Part shown: positions 47,547 to 58,561 of the stretch, one piece after another | Layout: each line of letters begins with the position of its first letter | Numbering within the stretch: position 1 is the first letter of the stretch | NCBI GenBank assembly: GCA_000751835.1 | Contig: CCMQ01000017.1 | Coordinates: forward strand, 94,269-158,268 | DNA from: Necropsobacter rosorum | GTDB taxonomy: Bacteria; Pseudomonadota; Gammaproteobacteria; Enterobacterales; Pasteurellaceae | Direction: 5' to 3' | DNA length: 64,000 nucleotides | Notes under the pieces: model-generated | The model's input: the letters and a program-made list of their open reading frames with translations, nothing else | What the model was told of the DNA's origin: nothing | The model's database searches: none | Translations under genes and position numbers: made by a program

Positions 47547-47572
47547 AAACGGCACGAGAAGGCGTGCCGTTT
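47547..47572. terminator. Terminator between recC and cysS
   Basis: Ten-base stem AAACGGCACG (47547-47556) / CGTGCCGTTT (47563-47572) with loop AGAAGG, between convergent genes. Flanking T-runs are short on both strands. Confidence 0.65.
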
Positions 47573-47576
47573 GAAG

Positions 47577-48956
47577 TTACTGTTTCCGCCAGACTGTGCC
47601 GTTCGGGCCGTCTTCCAGGATGATGCCCATCGCGCTCAGTTGATTACGCGCCGCATCCGCCGCCGCCCAGTCTTTTATTGCGCGGGCGTCATTACGCTGT
47701 TTAATCAGCGCATCGATTTTCGCCACATCGTCGACATCAGAGCCGGATTGCAGAAAATGCTCAGGATCCTGTGTCAGCAGCCCCAGCACGCCGGCCAGTT
47801 CGCGCATACGGGCGGCCAGACCGTCGGCTTGCGCCATATCGTGAGTTTTCAGTTTATTAATTTCACGCGCCATTTCAAATAAGACGGAAATGGCATTCGG
47901 CGTGTTGAAATCGTCGTCCATAGCCTCTTTAAAGGCGGCGATGAAATTCTCGCCGCCGCAGGCAACCGCGCTTCGGTCGGTGCCGCGCAGCGCCGTGTAT
48001 AAGCGCTCCAGCGCGCCATGGGCCAGATTCAGATTCTCTTCGCTGTAATTCAGCTGGCTGCGGTAATGGGCGGTTAACAGGAAGTAGCGCACGCTTTCCG
48101 CATCATAATGTTGCAGCACATCGCGAATGGTAAAGAAATTACCCAGCGATTTGGACATCTTTTCTTTGTCCACCATAATCATACCGGAATGGATCCAGTA
48201 ATTGACGTACTTGCCGTCGTGCGCACAGCAGGATTGGGCGATTTCGTTTTCATGGTGCGGGAACATTAAATCCGAACCGCCGCCGTGAATATCGAAATGT
48301 GCGCCCAGCTGCTTGCAGTTCATCGCCGAACATTCGATATGCCAGCCCGGACGCCCCGCGCCCCACGGCGATTGCCAGCTCGGCTCGTGCGGTTTGGACA
48401 TTTTCCATAACACGAAATCCATCGGGTTTTTCTTGATTGCGGAAATTTCCACCCGCGCGCCGGCCTGTAGCTGGGACAGATCCTGACGGGACAGTCTGCC
48501 GTATTGGCGGAAACTTTCCACATCGAACATCACATCGCCGTTTTGCGCCACATAGGCATGCCCGCGGCGAATTAAGGTGTCCACCAGGTCAATAATTTCC
48601 GCAATATGATGAGTGGCGCGCGGCTCTGAATCCGGACGCAGAATGTTTAGCGCATCAAAATCCCGATACATTTCGACCACCATACGATCCACCAATTGCT
48701 CGCAGGTTTCGTGGTTTGCCAGCGCGCGTTTGATGATTTTGTCATCCACATCGGTAATATTGCGCACATAAGTCAGGTGATAGCCCAGATAACGCAGATA
48801 ACGTGCGATCACATCGAAACAAACAAACGTACGTCCGTGCCCGATATGACATAAATCATAAACGGTGACGCCGCACACATACATCCCCACATGGTTGTCG
48901 CGGATAGGTTTAAAAATTTCTTTTTCTCGGGTTAAGGTATTAAAAATTTTTAGCAT
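47577..48956 (-). CDS. cysS: Cysteinyl-tRNA synthetase
   Basis: Class I synthetase charging tRNA-Cys. The 459-residue length matches E. coli (461). Zinc ligands and signatures are visible: [19 protein letters not shown] near residue 27 with the HIGH motif, GWHIECSAM near residue 205, [14 protein letters not shown] near residue 228, and KMSKSLGNF near residue 269. It is divergent from ppiB and convergent with recC. Confidence 0.98.
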   Translation of the reverse strand: MLKIFNTLTREKEIFKPIRDNHVGMYVCGVTVYDLCHIGHGRTFVCFDVIARYLRYLGYHLTYVRNITDVDDKIIKRALANHETCEQLVDRMVVEMYRDFDALNILRPDSEPRATHHIAEIIDLVDTLIRRGHAYVAQNGDVMFDVESFRQYGRLSRQDLSQLQAGARVEISAIKKNPMDFVLWKMSKPHEPSWQSPWGAGRPGWHIECSAMNCKQLGAHFDIHGGGSDLMFPHHENEIAQSCCAHDGKYVNYWIHSGMIMVDKEKMSKSLGNFFTIRDVLQHYDAESVRYFLLTAHYRSQLNYSEENLNLAHGALERLYTALRGTDRSAVACGGENFIAAFKEAMDDDFNTPNAISVLFEMAREINKLKTHDMAQADGLAARMRELAGVLGLLTQDPEHFLQSGSDVDDVAKIDALIKQRNDARAIKDWAAADAARNQLSAMGIILEDGPNGTVWRKQ

Positions 48957-49083
48957 TAGGTTGTTCTCGTGAAAATATCATAAAAATGCGGATAAAACCG
49001 ACCGCACTTTAAGGCGTAATTTATAGCACTTATTGGCCTTTTATGGAATAATAAACCCCTTTATATTTGACAGGAATAAGAAA

Positions 49084-49596
49084 ATGATTACATTACATAC
49101 CAACTTCGGCAATATCCGCATTAAATTAAATCATGAAAAAGCCCCGTTGACCGCGGCGAATTTTGAAAATTACTGCAAAAAAGGGTTTTATAATAACACG
49201 ATTTTTCACCGCGTGATTGACGGGTTTATGATTCAGGGCGGCGGTATGGAAGCGGGCATGCGCGAAAAAGCCACCGACGCGCCGATTCAAAACGAAGCAA
49301 GCAACGGTTTAAGCAACAAGCGCGGCACCATCGCCATGGCGCGCACTTCCGATCCGCATTCCGCCACCGCGCAGTTTTTTATTAATGTGGCGGATAATAC
49401 CTTTTTAGATTACCGCGCCAAAGACATGTTCGGCAAAACCGTGGTGCAGGAATGGGGCTATGCGGTGTTCGGCGAAGTGGTTGACGGCATGGACGTGGTA
49501 GATAAAATTAAAGGCGTAAAAACCGGCAATCAGGGTTTCCACCAGGATGTACCGCAGGATGATGTGGTGATCGAATCCGTCACCCTGGAAGACTAA
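49084..49596 (+). CDS. ppiB: Peptidyl-prolyl cis-trans isomerase B (cyclophilin)
   Basis: Cytoplasmic cyclophilin that speeds proline isomerisation. The 170-residue protein has no signal peptide and shows the core [18 protein letters not shown] near residue 36, [22 protein letters not shown] near residue 80 and [14 protein letters not shown] near residue 131. ATG 49084 follows AGGAATAAG; a longer in-frame start at 49033 would add residues absent from the family. It lies opposite cysS, an arrangement also found in E. coli. Confidence 0.95.
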   Translation: MITLHTNFGNIRIKLNHEKAPLTAANFENYCKKGFYNNTIFHRVIDGFMIQGGGMEAGMREKATDAPIQNEASNGLSNKRGTIAMARTSDPHSATAQFFINVADNTFLDYRAKDMFGKTVVQEWGYAVFGEVVDGMDVVDKIKGVKTGNQGFHQDVPQDDVVIESVTLED

Positions 49597-49604
49597 TCGG
49601 TTCG

Positions 49605-49627
49605 GCGGGCTGAAAGCCCGCTTTTTT
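49605..49627 (+). terminator. ppiB terminator
   Basis: Seven-base stem GCGGGCT (49605-49611) / AGCCCGC (49615-49621) with loop GAA, then TTTTTT. Confidence 0.85.
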
Positions 49628-49641
49628 ATTGGGAGGGCATA

Positions 49642-50262
49642 ATGCAACAGGATGAGCGTTGGCTGCAATGGGCGGTGGAACTGCAAAGTCTGGCTCAGGC
49701 CGGTCTGTATTATTCACCGAATAAATTCGACATTGAGCGTTTTCAGCGCATTCGTGAAATCAGCGCCGAAATGATTCGTTATAAATCCGGGCTTTCGGCG
49801 CAGAAAGTGAATGACCTGTTTTGTAATGAAACCGGTTTTCAAACCCCGAAACTGGACACGCGGGCGGCGATTTTCCAACAGGATAAGATTTTACTGGTAC
49901 AGGAAGAAAACGGTTTGTGGTCGTTGCCCGGCGGCTGGGTGGATGTGGATTTGTCGATTAAAGAAAATACGCTTAAAGAAGTTAAGGAAGAAGCGGGCTT
50001 GGATGTGTCGGCGGAGTTTATTATCGCCATTTTGGATCGGGATAAGCATAATCTGCCGAAAATGGCGCACAAAGTGTGCAAAACGTTTGTTTATTGTACC
50101 GCACTTGGCGGCGAATTCCGGCCGAATAACGAGACTATCGACAGCGGCTATTTTTCGTTGCACGCCTTGCCGCCGCTGTGTACGGAAAAGAATAATGTCG
50201 CGCAGGTGAAAATGTGTTTTGACGCCCACTTTGCGCCGGACTGGAAAACCTTGTTTGACTGA
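49642..50262 (+). CDS. Nudix hydrolase with N-terminal Nudix_N-type domain
   Basis: Hydrolyses a nucleoside diphosphate linked to another group; the substrate is unknown. The 206-residue protein has an N-terminal helical part (WLQWAVELQSLAQAGLYY...DIERFQRIREIS) seen in ADP-ribose-type Nudix enzymes, then LPGGWVDVDLSIKENTLKEV and KEEAGLDV (about residues 95-120). The box keeps the EExG metal core. The first Glu of Gx5E is Leu and the Arg is Lys, so metal binding may be altered. It is translationally coupled to the next gene (TGATG). Confidence 0.85.
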   Translation: MQQDERWLQWAVELQSLAQAGLYYSPNKFDIERFQRIREISAEMIRYKSGLSAQKVNDLFCNETGFQTPKLDTRAAIFQQDKILLVQEENGLWSLPGGWVDVDLSIKENTLKEVKEEAGLDVSAEFIIAILDRDKHNLPKMAHKVCKTFVYCTALGGEFRPNNETIDSGYFSLHALPPLCTEKNNVAQVKMCFDAHFAPDWKTLFD

Positions 50263-51053
50263 TGATGCCGTTTTTTGATACGCACACCCATTTGGATTAT
50301 TTGCTGCGCATGAGCGGCGAGCCGCTGTCCCGTTTGATGGACAATGCGGTGCAGGCGGGCGTGCAGAAAATACTGATAGTCGCGGTGATGGCGCAGGATT
50401 TTGAAACGCTGGCAAAAATGACCGCACTTTATCCTGAACGGCTGTATTACGGGCTGGGGTTGCATCCGCTGTATATTGCGCAGCATACCGAAGCGGATCT
50501 GACCTGTCTGGAGCAACGGTTGGCACAGCGTGCGCCGGCCTGTACGGCGGTGGCGGAAATCGGGCTGGAGCGGGGAAAAGTGGAATTATTGACGCCGGCG
50601 TTATGGCAAAAACAGCAGGATTTTTTCGCCGCCCAATTAAGCCTTGCCAAGCGATATGCGCTGCCGGTCAATCTGCATTCACGAAAAGCGCATGATCAGT
50701 TGTCTGTCTTTTTAAAACGGGCGGATTTACCGAAGCGCGGTGTGGTGCACGGTTTTGCCGGCAGTTATGCGCAGGCGAAGCGCTTTGTCGATCTCGGTTA
50801 TCGGATCGGTGTCGGCGGCGTGATTACTTACCCGCGCGCCAATAAAACCCGTCAGACGATCGCAAAATTACCGCTTGATGCCTTGCTGTTGGAAACCGAC
50901 AGCCCCGATATGCCGGTATCCGGCTTTCAGGGCCGGCCTAACCGTCCGGAGCGGATTGTCGATACTTTCAATGCGCTTTGCCGGCTGCGTTCCGAATCGG
51001 CCGATATTATTGCGCAGGCGCTGTGGCAAAACAGTCTGGCATTATTCGCCTGA
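50262..51053 (+). CDS. yjjV: TatD-family metal-dependent hydrolase YjjV
   Basis: Metal-dependent hydrolase of the TatD DNase family. The 263-residue protein has the metal motif FFDTHTHLDYL at the start, VAEIGLERGKVE near residue 94, LHSRKAHDQL near residue 140, VVHGFAGSYAQA near residue 157, and LLETDSPDMPVSGFQGRPNRPE near residue 206. It aligns along its whole length with E. coli YjjV. It starts on the last base of the Nudix stop. Its last 12 bases overlap the end of the convergent nrdG. Confidence 0.92.
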   Translation: MMPFFDTHTHLDYLLRMSGEPLSRLMDNAVQAGVQKILIVAVMAQDFETLAKMTALYPERLYYGLGLHPLYIAQHTEADLTCLEQRLAQRAPACTAVAEIGLERGKVELLTPALWQKQQDFFAAQLSLAKRYALPVNLHSRKAHDQLSVFLKRADLPKRGVVHGFAGSYAQAKRFVDLGYRIGVGGVITYPRANKTRQTIAKLPLDALLLETDSPDMPVSGFQGRPNRPERIVDTFNALCRLRSESADIIAQALWQNSLALFA

Positions 51054-51530
51054 CTGGATGCTGTCCGCGCTAAAGCGATGAATCACCTGATTGGCGGAAC
51101 CGCGCCAGATCAGCGCCGGATCGGCCTGCGCCTGAATGAATTTGCCGTCGATCAGCACGTCGATATACGGCAGCATGGTTTTCTGTTGTGCATCGAGTTC
51201 GTCCAGTTTATAACCCGTCCACAGCCAAATATCTTTACCCGGACATTCGCGTTTTACGCGTTGCACCAGTTTTAGCAGGGTCGGAATATTATTCGGATGC
51301 AGCGGATCACCGCCGGACAGGCTGAGCCCCTGGCGCTTAATGCGGGTGTCCTGTAAATCGTTGATGATTTGATCTTCCATCGCCTGATCAAACAATACCC
51401 CGGCGGAAAAAGACCAGCTTTTCTGGTTGTAACAGCCTTTGCAGCGGTGCGTGCAACCGCTGACGAACAAGGTGCAGCGCGTGCCTTCACCGTTGACGAT
51501 ATCGACAGGGTAATATTGTAAATAGTTCAT
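51042..51530 (-). CDS. nrdG: Anaerobic ribonucleotide reductase activating protein
   Basis: Radical-SAM enzyme that installs the glycyl radical on NrdD. The 162-residue protein has the CxxxCxxC iron-sulfur motif in GCTHRCKGCYNQKSW near residue 25 and LSLSGGDPLHPNN near residue 71 for SAM binding. It lies 239 bases after nrdD on the minus strand. The gap holds two overlapping hairpins, so expression relative to nrdD may be adjusted. Its 3' end overlaps yjjV. Confidence 0.95.
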   Translation of the reverse strand: MNYLQYYPVDIVNGEGTRCTLFVSGCTHRCKGCYNQKSWSFSAGVLFDQAMEDQIINDLQDTRIKRQGLSLSGGDPLHPNNIPTLLKLVQRVKRECPGKDIWLWTGYKLDELDAQQKTMLPYIDVLIDGKFIQAQADPALIWRGSANQVIHRFSADSIQSGE

Positions 51531-51693
51531 TGTTTTTCGTGTCAGTGATCAGAAATCGCCGAATAACGTTTCTGTCAGGTTTAAAGTGCGGTGAATTTTT
51601 TTCATTTTTTCGACCAATCCGTATCAGACCGCGCCCGTAGCATATAAAGAGAGAGTGCGTGACGCCATAATCATGCCTGTTGTATAAAAACCG

Positions 51694-51748
51694 GCCTTGT
51701 TATCCGCAAGGCGGCAGAAAAACGGCGCTCGTTTCGTTTTTCTGCCGC
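51694..51748 (-). promoter_or_regulatory. Two overlapping hairpins between nrdD and nrdG
   Basis: GCCTTG (51694-51699) / CAAGGC (51707-51712) overlaps the base of a 13-bp stem CGGCAGAAAAACG (51712-51724) / CGTTTTTCTGCCG (51735-51747). Neither is followed by a clear T-run on the minus strand, so they may protect or process the nrdD message. Confidence 0.5.
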
Positions 51749-51769
51749 TCGGTTCAACGCGACGGCGCA

Positions 51770-53893
51770 TTACATATGTTTAACCCGGCGTTTGACTTCT
51801 TCCTGTTTGCCGGCGTTAAACGGTCTGGCATCCGGGCTGCCCAGATAACCGCATACCCGGCGGGTGACCGAGACTTTTTCACTGTCGTGATTGCCGCATT
51901 TCGGGCAGGTAAAGCCTTTGCTGGTACACTCGAATTCGCCGGTAAACCCGCATTCGTAGCATTCGTCGATCGGCGTATTAGTGCCGTAATAAGGCACGCG
52001 CTCATAGCTGTAATCCCATACATCTTCCAGCGCTTTCAGATTATGCTGGATATTCGGGTATTCGCCGTAACAGATAAACCCGCCGCTGGCCAATGCCGGA
52101 TAAGGCATTTCAAAATCCAGTTTGTCGTAAGGGTTGACTTTTTTCTCCACATCCAAGTGATAACTGTTGGTGTAATATCCTTTGTCCGTAACACTGTCGA
52201 TAATGCCGAATTGGCGGGTATCCAGCCGGCAGAAACGATCGCACAGGTTTTCGCTCGGGGTGGAATATAAACTGAACGCATAACCGGTTTCGGCGCGCCA
52301 TTGTTTGGTCGCTTCGCTCAGGCGTTCGACGATTTGCAGCCCTTTTTGACGCAGCTGTTCATCATCATAAATATGGCGATGATAAAGCGCATTGATGGTT
52401 TCGTGAATGCCGATATAGCCCAGTGAAATTGAGGCGCGTCCGTTTTTGAAAATTTGCGCCACATTGTCGTCGGCTTTCAGACGCACGCCGCAAGCGCCTT
52501 CCATATACAAAATCGGTGCGACCCGGGCTTTGGTATTTTCCAGCCGCGCAATGCGGGTCATCAGCGCTTTTTTCGCCAGCGCCAGACGCTGTTCCAGTAT
52601 CGCGTAGAAACGCTGTTCATCGCCGTCGGCTTCTAACGCAATGCGCGGCAGATTAAGGCTGACCACGCCCAGATTATTGCGCCCGTCGTGCATATATTCG
52701 CCGTTTTCTGCGTAAGCGCCGAGGAAACTGCGGCAGCCCATCGGCGCTTTGAAAGAACCGGTGACCTTGACGACCTGATCATAGTTTAAAATGTCCGGAT
52801 ACATGCGTTTTGAAGCGCATTCCAGCGCCAGCTGTTTGATATCGTAATTCGGATCATCCGGACGGTGATTTACGCCGTTTTTAATGGTAAACACCAATTT
52901 CGGGAACACCGGCGTTTTATGGTTTTTGCCTAGGCCGCGGATACGGTTGCGCAGAATGGATTGCTGAATCAGGCGTTCCTGCCAGCTGGTACCCAGCCCG
53001 AAACCGAGGGTAACGAACGGTGTCTGACCGTTTGAGGTATGCAGCGTGTTGACCTCATATTCCAGAGACTGGAAGGCGTCAAAACATTCTTTTTCAATTA
53101 ATGCTTTGGCATAAGCCTCCGCCTGCGGAATGTGCCAAAGTGCGGCGGTTTTTAAGTGTTTTTCGTAGCTGAGCTGAACATAGGGCGCCAGCACTTCGTC
53201 AATCCGGTTGATGGTGGTGCCGCCGTAAATATGGCTGGCAACCTGCGCGATAATTTGTGCCGTTACGGCGGTTGCGGTACCGATGGATTTCGGCGGTTCG
53301 ATTTCCGCATTACCCATTTTAAACCCGCTGGTCAGCATGCCTTTTAAATCCACCAGCATGCAGTTGAACATCGGGAAAAACGGCGCATAATCCAGATCAT
53401 GATAATGAATTTCCCCTTTTTCGTGGGCGGCGACCACATCACGCGGCAGAATATAACGCTTGGCGTAATGTTTGGCGACGATACCGGCCAGCAAATCCCG
53501 TTGAGTCGGAATGACTTTGGCGTCTTTATTGGCGTTTTCATTGAGCAGCTCGACATTGCTCTGCTCAATAAGCCCTTCGATTTCTTTGGTGAGATTGCTG
53601 CGCTTTTCCCGCGCCAGATCGCGGTCGTGGCGGTATTCGATATAGGCGCGGGCAATTTGCGGATATTGGCTTGACATCAGATGATTTTCAACGATTTGCT
53701 GAATCCGGCTGATGTCGATTTCCTGCTGATGATGGGCGAAAATTTCATCGCATACCTGCTGACCGATGCTGTAACAGTAGCGATCGTCGTTAATGCCGAC
53801 GGCTAAGGCCGCTTTTTTTATCGCGTTAATGATGCGCTGGATTTCGAATCCGATGCGTGAACCGTCACGCTTAATGACAAAAAATGTTCCCAT
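51770..53893 (-). CDS. nrdD: Anaerobic ribonucleoside-triphosphate reductase
   Basis: Class III ribonucleotide reductase that makes dNTPs without oxygen. The 707-residue protein starts with an ATP-cone (FFVIKRDGSRIGFEIQRIINAI). It contains the substrate-site segments PFVTLGFGLGTSWQERLIQ and CRSFLGAYAENGEYMHDGRNN, a C-terminal zinc site with CYECGFTGEFEC and CPKCGNHD, and the glycyl-radical motif RRVCGYLGSPDARPF with Gly682. GAGGAAG precedes the ATG. The upstream region has two NrdR boxes on its promoter, plus Fur and FNR-like sites. Confidence 0.98.
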   Translation of the reverse strand: MGTFFVIKRDGSRIGFEIQRIINAIKKAALAVGINDDRYCYSIGQQVCDEIFAHHQQEIDISRIQQIVENHLMSSQYPQIARAYIEYRHDRDLAREKRSNLTKEIEGLIEQSNVELLNENANKDAKVIPTQRDLLAGIVAKHYAKRYILPRDVVAAHEKGEIHYHDLDYAPFFPMFNCMLVDLKGMLTSGFKMGNAEIEPPKSIGTATAVTAQIIAQVASHIYGGTTINRIDEVLAPYVQLSYEKHLKTAALWHIPQAEAYAKALIEKECFDAFQSLEYEVNTLHTSNGQTPFVTLGFGLGTSWQERLIQQSILRNRIRGLGKNHKTPVFPKLVFTIKNGVNHRPDDPNYDIKQLALECASKRMYPDILNYDQVVKVTGSFKAPMGCRSFLGAYAENGEYMHDGRNNLGVVSLNLPRIALEADGDEQRFYAILEQRLALAKKALMTRIARLENTKARVAPILYMEGACGVRLKADDNVAQIFKNGRASISLGYIGIHETINALYHRHIYDDEQLRQKGLQIVERLSEATKQWRAETGYAFSLYSTPSENLCDRFCRLDTRQFGIIDSVTDKGYYTNSYHLDVEKKVNPYDKLDFEMPYPALASGGFICYGEYPNIQHNLKALEDVWDYSYERVPYYGTNTPIDECYECGFTGEFECTSKGFTCPKCGNHDSEKVSVTRRVCGYLGSPDARPFNAGKQEEVKRRVKHM

Positions 53894-53932
53894 AAAACTT
53901 CCTCTGCGTGTTCTGCCTGTGAATCGTGCGAT

Positions 53933-53948
53933 ACACTATATATAGATA
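53933..53948. promoter_or_regulatory. NrdR box, proximal
   Basis: ACACTATATATAGATA matches the NrdR consensus acaCwAtATaTwGtgt closely. It overlaps the -10 element (minus-strand TATAGT) of the nrdD promoter. Confidence 0.8.
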
Positions 53949-53966
53949 TTATTTTAATTTCAATCA
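53936..53966 (-). promoter_or_regulatory. nrdD promoter
   Basis: On the minus strand TTGAAA, a 17-base spacer and TATAGT lie between and over the two NrdR boxes, so NrdR binding would block RNA polymerase directly. Confidence 0.65.
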
Positions 53967-53979
53967 CTATATATTGTGT
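53964..53979. promoter_or_regulatory. NrdR box, distal
   Basis: TCACTATATATTGTGT is a strong NrdR-box match. It starts 31 bases from the first box, three helical turns, the typical pairing. It lies against the -35 element. Confidence 0.82.
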
Positions 53980-54049
53980 TTTTTCGCTGTTTTTTTCGGC
54001 AAAACGGGGGTTAGTAATTGGTTTTATTAGGGAAATCTCGGATTGTTTG

Positions 54050-54064
54050 TGAGAATTATTCTCA
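54050..54064. promoter_or_regulatory. Perfect Fur-like palindrome upstream of nrdD
   Basis: TGAGAATTATTCTCA is a perfect 7-1-7 inverted repeat of the Fur type, 157 bases upstream of the nrdD start codon. It would cover the -10 region of a promoter activated from the FNR-like site at 54082-54095. Confidence 0.65.
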
Positions 54065-54081
54065 ATTAAAATTTGTGTTTT

Positions 54082-54095
54082 GTGATTTCGATCAT
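54082..54095. promoter_or_regulatory. FNR-like site upstream of nrdD
   Basis: Core TGAT-TTCG-ATCA (54083-54094) with imperfect outer bases. It is placed about 41 bases upstream of a possible minus-strand start near 54047. nrdDG is FNR-activated in E. coli. Confidence 0.5.
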
Positions 54096-54125
54096 AGTTT
54101 TTGCATCAGCGATGAAAAAATATAC

Positions 54126-54155
54126 AAAAAAGTGCGGTGATTTTCACCGCACTTT
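54126..54155 (-). terminator. Terminator of the acyl-CoA ligase gene (inverted uptake pair)
   Basis: Twelve-base stem 54129-54140 / 54144-54155, formed by AAGTGCGGT and its complement with loop TTT. On the minus strand it ends in a run of T. Confidence 0.85.
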
Positions 54156-54160
54156 CGAGA

Positions 54161-55957
54161 CTAGGATTTATACATGGCTTCAATTTGTTCTTTATAACGC
54201 TGCAAAATGACTTTGCGCCGCAGTTTCAGTGTCGGCGTGATTTCGTTCATAGCGGTGGTGAATGCCTGCGGCAGCAGGGTGAATTTTTTCACTTGCTCAA
54301 AGCTCGGCAGCTCTTTTTGCAGCTCGTTAATGCGCTTTTCAAACAGCTGAATAATAGCGGAATGTTTCACCAGTTCAATACGATCCTGATATTTGATATT
54401 CAGTTGTTTGGCATACTCTTCCAGCGAGGCGAAACACGGCACGATCAGCGCCGATACATATTTTTTCGCATCGGCGATCACGGCGATTTGCTCGATAAAT
54501 TTATCCTTGCCGATTTTACCTTCAATATACTGCGGCGCGATATATTTACCGTTGGAGGTTTTCATTAATTCCTTAATGCGATCGGTAATGTACAGATTGC
54601 CCTGCGCATCAAACTGACCGGCATCACCGGTTTTCAGAAAGCCGTCGGCCGTGAAGGCGTTAGCGGTTTCGGCCGGTTTTTTGTAATAGCCCCGCATCAC
54701 CATGCCGCCGCGCACCAGAATTTCGTTATCGGCGCCGATTTTCACTTCACAACCAGGCATCGGTTCGCCGATGGAATTCGGTTCGATATGCGCATCCTGC
54801 CAGCAGGAAACCGTTGCCGTGGTTTCCGTCATGCCGTAGCCCAGTTTGATATTGATGCCGATACTTTGGAAAAACAGGCCGATAGACGGTTCCAGTTTGG
54901 CACCGCCGCACGGCATCATACGAATGCGTCCGCCCAGCAGATTACGCAGTTTGCTCAGCACCAGCTTATCGGCCAGCCGGAATTGTTGGTGCAGCAGAAA
55001 CGGAATCGCTTGTTTCCGGCTTTTTAGCTGAAAACAGCGATGACCGATATTCATCGCCCAAGTGAAAATCAAACGGCGGAAAAAAGGCGCCTGCTGAACT
55101 TTATCGTGGATCGCGGTGTAGATCTTTTCATAAAAACGCGGCACTGCGCACATTAGTGTCGGGCGAATTTCCGTTAATGCGGAACGCACCTGATTGGTGT
55201 CTTCGATATAGCAGTTCACCGCACCGCGATGCAGCACATAGGCGACCCATGCCCGTTCGAAAATATGGGAAAACGGTAAAAACGACAGCGAAATATCCGT
55301 TGTGTCTATGTTTTGCAGGGCATTATCATGCGCCTGCAGCTGATGGGCGAGGTTGGCATAATCCAGCATCACGCCTTTCGGCTCGCCGGTGGTGCCGGAG
55401 GTGTAAATCAGGGTAAATAGGTCGCTCATCTGTTTATTTGCCAGACGGGAGGCCAGTTCGGGCTGATTGCGTTGAGAGCCGTCGGCAATAAAATCCCGCC
55501 AGTAACAGGCGATAGCGTGATCCTGCAAGTCGATGCTGTCTTTCATGGCGACAATGCGCTGCAACTGAGGGCATTGTTCGGCAATGTCCAGCGCGTGGGT
55601 ATATTGTTCCTGATCGCCGACGAATAAAATTTTAATATCCGCGTCATTGATAATAAATTTTGCCTGCTGGGCGGTATTGGTGGCGTAAATCGGTACGCTG
55701 ACCGCGCGAATCTGTAAGGCGCCGATATCGGCGATCGTCCAGCGCGGCATATTGTGCGCGAATATCCCGATTTTATCCTGTATACCGATATGATTGGCCA
55801 GTAAGGCGCGCGACACTTCGTCGATTTGCTGCCGGAATGCCGACCAGCTAATTGCTTTCCAGCCGTTATGTTCATGATAACGAAGTGCGGTTCGATTTGC
55901 TAAGGTTTCTGCCTGATGATGAATGCGGTTAATGAAGTGAAAATCAAGTTGCGCCAT
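54161..55957 (-). CDS. Long-chain acyl-CoA synthetase (FadD15-like AMP-forming ligase)
   Basis: Activates long-chain fatty acids to acyl-CoA through an acyl-adenylate. The 598-residue protein has the AMP-binding signature [21 protein letters not shown] near residue 184, [14 protein letters not shown] near residue 395, and [33 protein letters not shown] near residue 460, with the final catalytic Lys near [15 protein letters not shown]. Length and the NGKYIAP form match the long-chain group (H. influenzae HI0002-like) rather than acetyl-CoA synthetase. ATG 55957 (MAQLDFHF) is preferred; an upstream start at 56050 adds 31 residues with no family counterpart. Confidence 0.9.
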   Translation of the reverse strand: MAQLDFHFINRIHHQAETLANRTALRYHEHNGWKAISWSAFRQQIDEVSRALLANHIGIQDKIGIFAHNMPRWTIADIGALQIRAVSVPIYATNTAQQAKFIINDADIKILFVGDQEQYTHALDIAEQCPQLQRIVAMKDSIDLQDHAIACYWRDFIADGSQRNQPELASRLANKQMSDLFTLIYTSGTTGEPKGVMLDYANLAHQLQAHDNALQNIDTTDISLSFLPFSHIFERAWVAYVLHRGAVNCYIEDTNQVRSALTEIRPTLMCAVPRFYEKIYTAIHDKVQQAPFFRRLIFTWAMNIGHRCFQLKSRKQAIPFLLHQQFRLADKLVLSKLRNLLGGRIRMMPCGGAKLEPSIGLFFQSIGINIKLGYGMTETTATVSCWQDAHIEPNSIGEPMPGCEVKIGADNEILVRGGMVMRGYYKKPAETANAFTADGFLKTGDAGQFDAQGNLYITDRIKELMKTSNGKYIAPQYIEGKIGKDKFIEQIAVIADAKKYVSALIVPCFASLEEYAKQLNIKYQDRIELVKHSAIIQLFEKRINELQKELPSFEQVKKFTLLPQAFTTAMNEITPTLKLRRKVILQRYKEQIEAMYKS

Positions 55958-56211
55958 GTTTTCTTTGCTTCCTTTGACAATAATTTTATTCGGTATTGAC
56001 CATCTTAATGATTTAAGCGAACAGTTGTGCGCTAATATAATGGCTAACAATGCAAAATGCCAGTAGAAAAATTAAAAAAAGTAAGGAAATGATAGATTTT
56101 GTGAGGTCGATAACATTTTTCAATCCAATACAGCTGTTCACGTTTTCTTAAAAAACGGTATTGCCGCAATACCACGAAATGACGGGATGACAGGCTAAAC
56201 CTATTGCGTTG

Positions 56212-56242
56212 AGGATAAAAAAAACCGCCCGAAAAGGGCGGT
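56212..56242 (-). terminator. gapA terminator
   Basis: Eight-base stem AACCGCCC (56222-56229) / GGGCGGTT (56235-56242) with a 5-base loop, followed on the minus strand by a long T-run. Confidence 0.87.
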
Positions 56243-56262
56243 TGGATATTCAACGGTTTTTA

Positions 56263-57580
<1,318 letters not shown>

Positions 57581-58207
57581 ATGAGTAAGGGCAATCTGTA
57601 TATTATTTCGGCGCCGAGCGGGGCGGGCAAATCCTCTTTAATTTCGGCGCTGCTGGCGCGGGATAACGACACCGGCATGATGGTGTCGGTATCACATACT
57701 ACCCGCAACCCGCGTCCGGGGGAGATTGACGGGGTGCATTATCATTTCGTTTCGGTGCCTGAATTTGAAGCGCTGATCGAACAGGATTTATTTTTAGAAT
57801 ACGCCAAAGTGTTCGGCGATAATTATTACGGCACATCGTTGCCGGCGATTGAGCAAAATCTGGCGCGCGGTATCGATGTGTTTCTTGATATCGACTGGCA
57901 GGGCGCGCAGCAAATCCGGGCAAAGCTGCCGGCGGTCAAAAGTATTTTTATCCTGCCGCCGTCCATACAGGAGCTGGAACGCCGTTTAATCGGGCGCGGG
58001 CAGGACAGCGAGACGGTGATCGCGGCGCGCATGGCGCAGGCGGTGGATGAAATGTCTCATTACCATGAATATGATTATGTCATTATTAATGAGAACTTTG
58101 AGCGGGCGCTGGACGATTTAGGTCATATTCTGCGCGCAGAACGTCTGACCCTTGATTATCAGCGGACACAAAATAGCGCCTTGCTGCATCAATTACTGGC
58201 AAAATAA
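57581..58207 (+). CDS. gmk: Guanylate kinase
   Basis: Phosphorylates GMP to GDP. The 208-residue protein begins [25 protein letters not shown] with the P-loop, then [22 protein letters not shown] for GMP binding and [15 protein letters not shown]. Three ATGs lie close together. 57581 matches homologous N-termini and sits 8 bases after AAGGA; 57578 is one codon longer and equally possible. It is the first gene of gmk-rpoZ-spoT-recG. Confidence 0.97.
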   Translation: MSKGNLYIISAPSGAGKSSLISALLARDNDTGMMVSVSHTTRNPRPGEIDGVHYHFVSVPEFEALIEQDLFLEYAKVFGDNYYGTSLPAIEQNLARGIDVFLDIDWQGAQQIRAKLPAVKSIFILPPSIQELERRLIGRGQDSETVIAARMAQAVDEMSHYHEYDYVIINENFERALDDLGHILRAERLTLDYQRTQNSALLHQLLAK

Positions 58208-58272
58208 GCGGCGTTTTAGTATCATAATTACCCTTTTTTATTTTTACAGATTAACTATTGGTGGAGTAATTT

Positions 58273-58539
58273 ATGGCTCGTGTAACAGTGCAGGATGCGG
58301 TTGAGAAAATCGGCAACCGTTTTGATTTGATTTTAACCGCGGCGCGCCGTGCAAGACAATTGCAACTGCATGTGCGTGAACCGTTGGTGCCGGAAGATAA
58401 CGATAAACCGACGGTCATTGCATTGCGCGAAATCGAAAAAGGTCTGATCAACAACGACATTATGAATGCGCAAGACCGTCATGAGGCATTGGAACAGGAG
58501 TCGGCGGAACTGCACGCGGTTTCTCTGCTGTCCGAATAA
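58273..58539 (+). CDS. rpoZ: RNA polymerase omega subunit
   Basis: Assembles with the beta-prime subunit and forms part of the ppGpp site of RNA polymerase. The 88-residue protein has the family core [29 protein letters not shown] near the start and [17 protein letters not shown] near residue 43. GGTGGAG lies before the ATG. It is followed by spoT, whose product makes and degrades ppGpp, as in E. coli. Confidence 0.97.
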   Translation: MARVTVQDAVEKIGNRFDLILTAARRARQLQLHVREPLVPEDNDKPTVIALREIEKGLINNDIMNAQDRHEALEQESAELHAVSLLSE

Positions 58540-58561
58540 GGCGAAAAGTGCGGTCAGTTTT

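Noticed and set aside
51680..52270. 196-codon plus-strand frame opposite the end of nrdD
   Set aside because: It overlaps the conserved NrdD C-terminus and lacks a ribosome site; it is a shadow frame.
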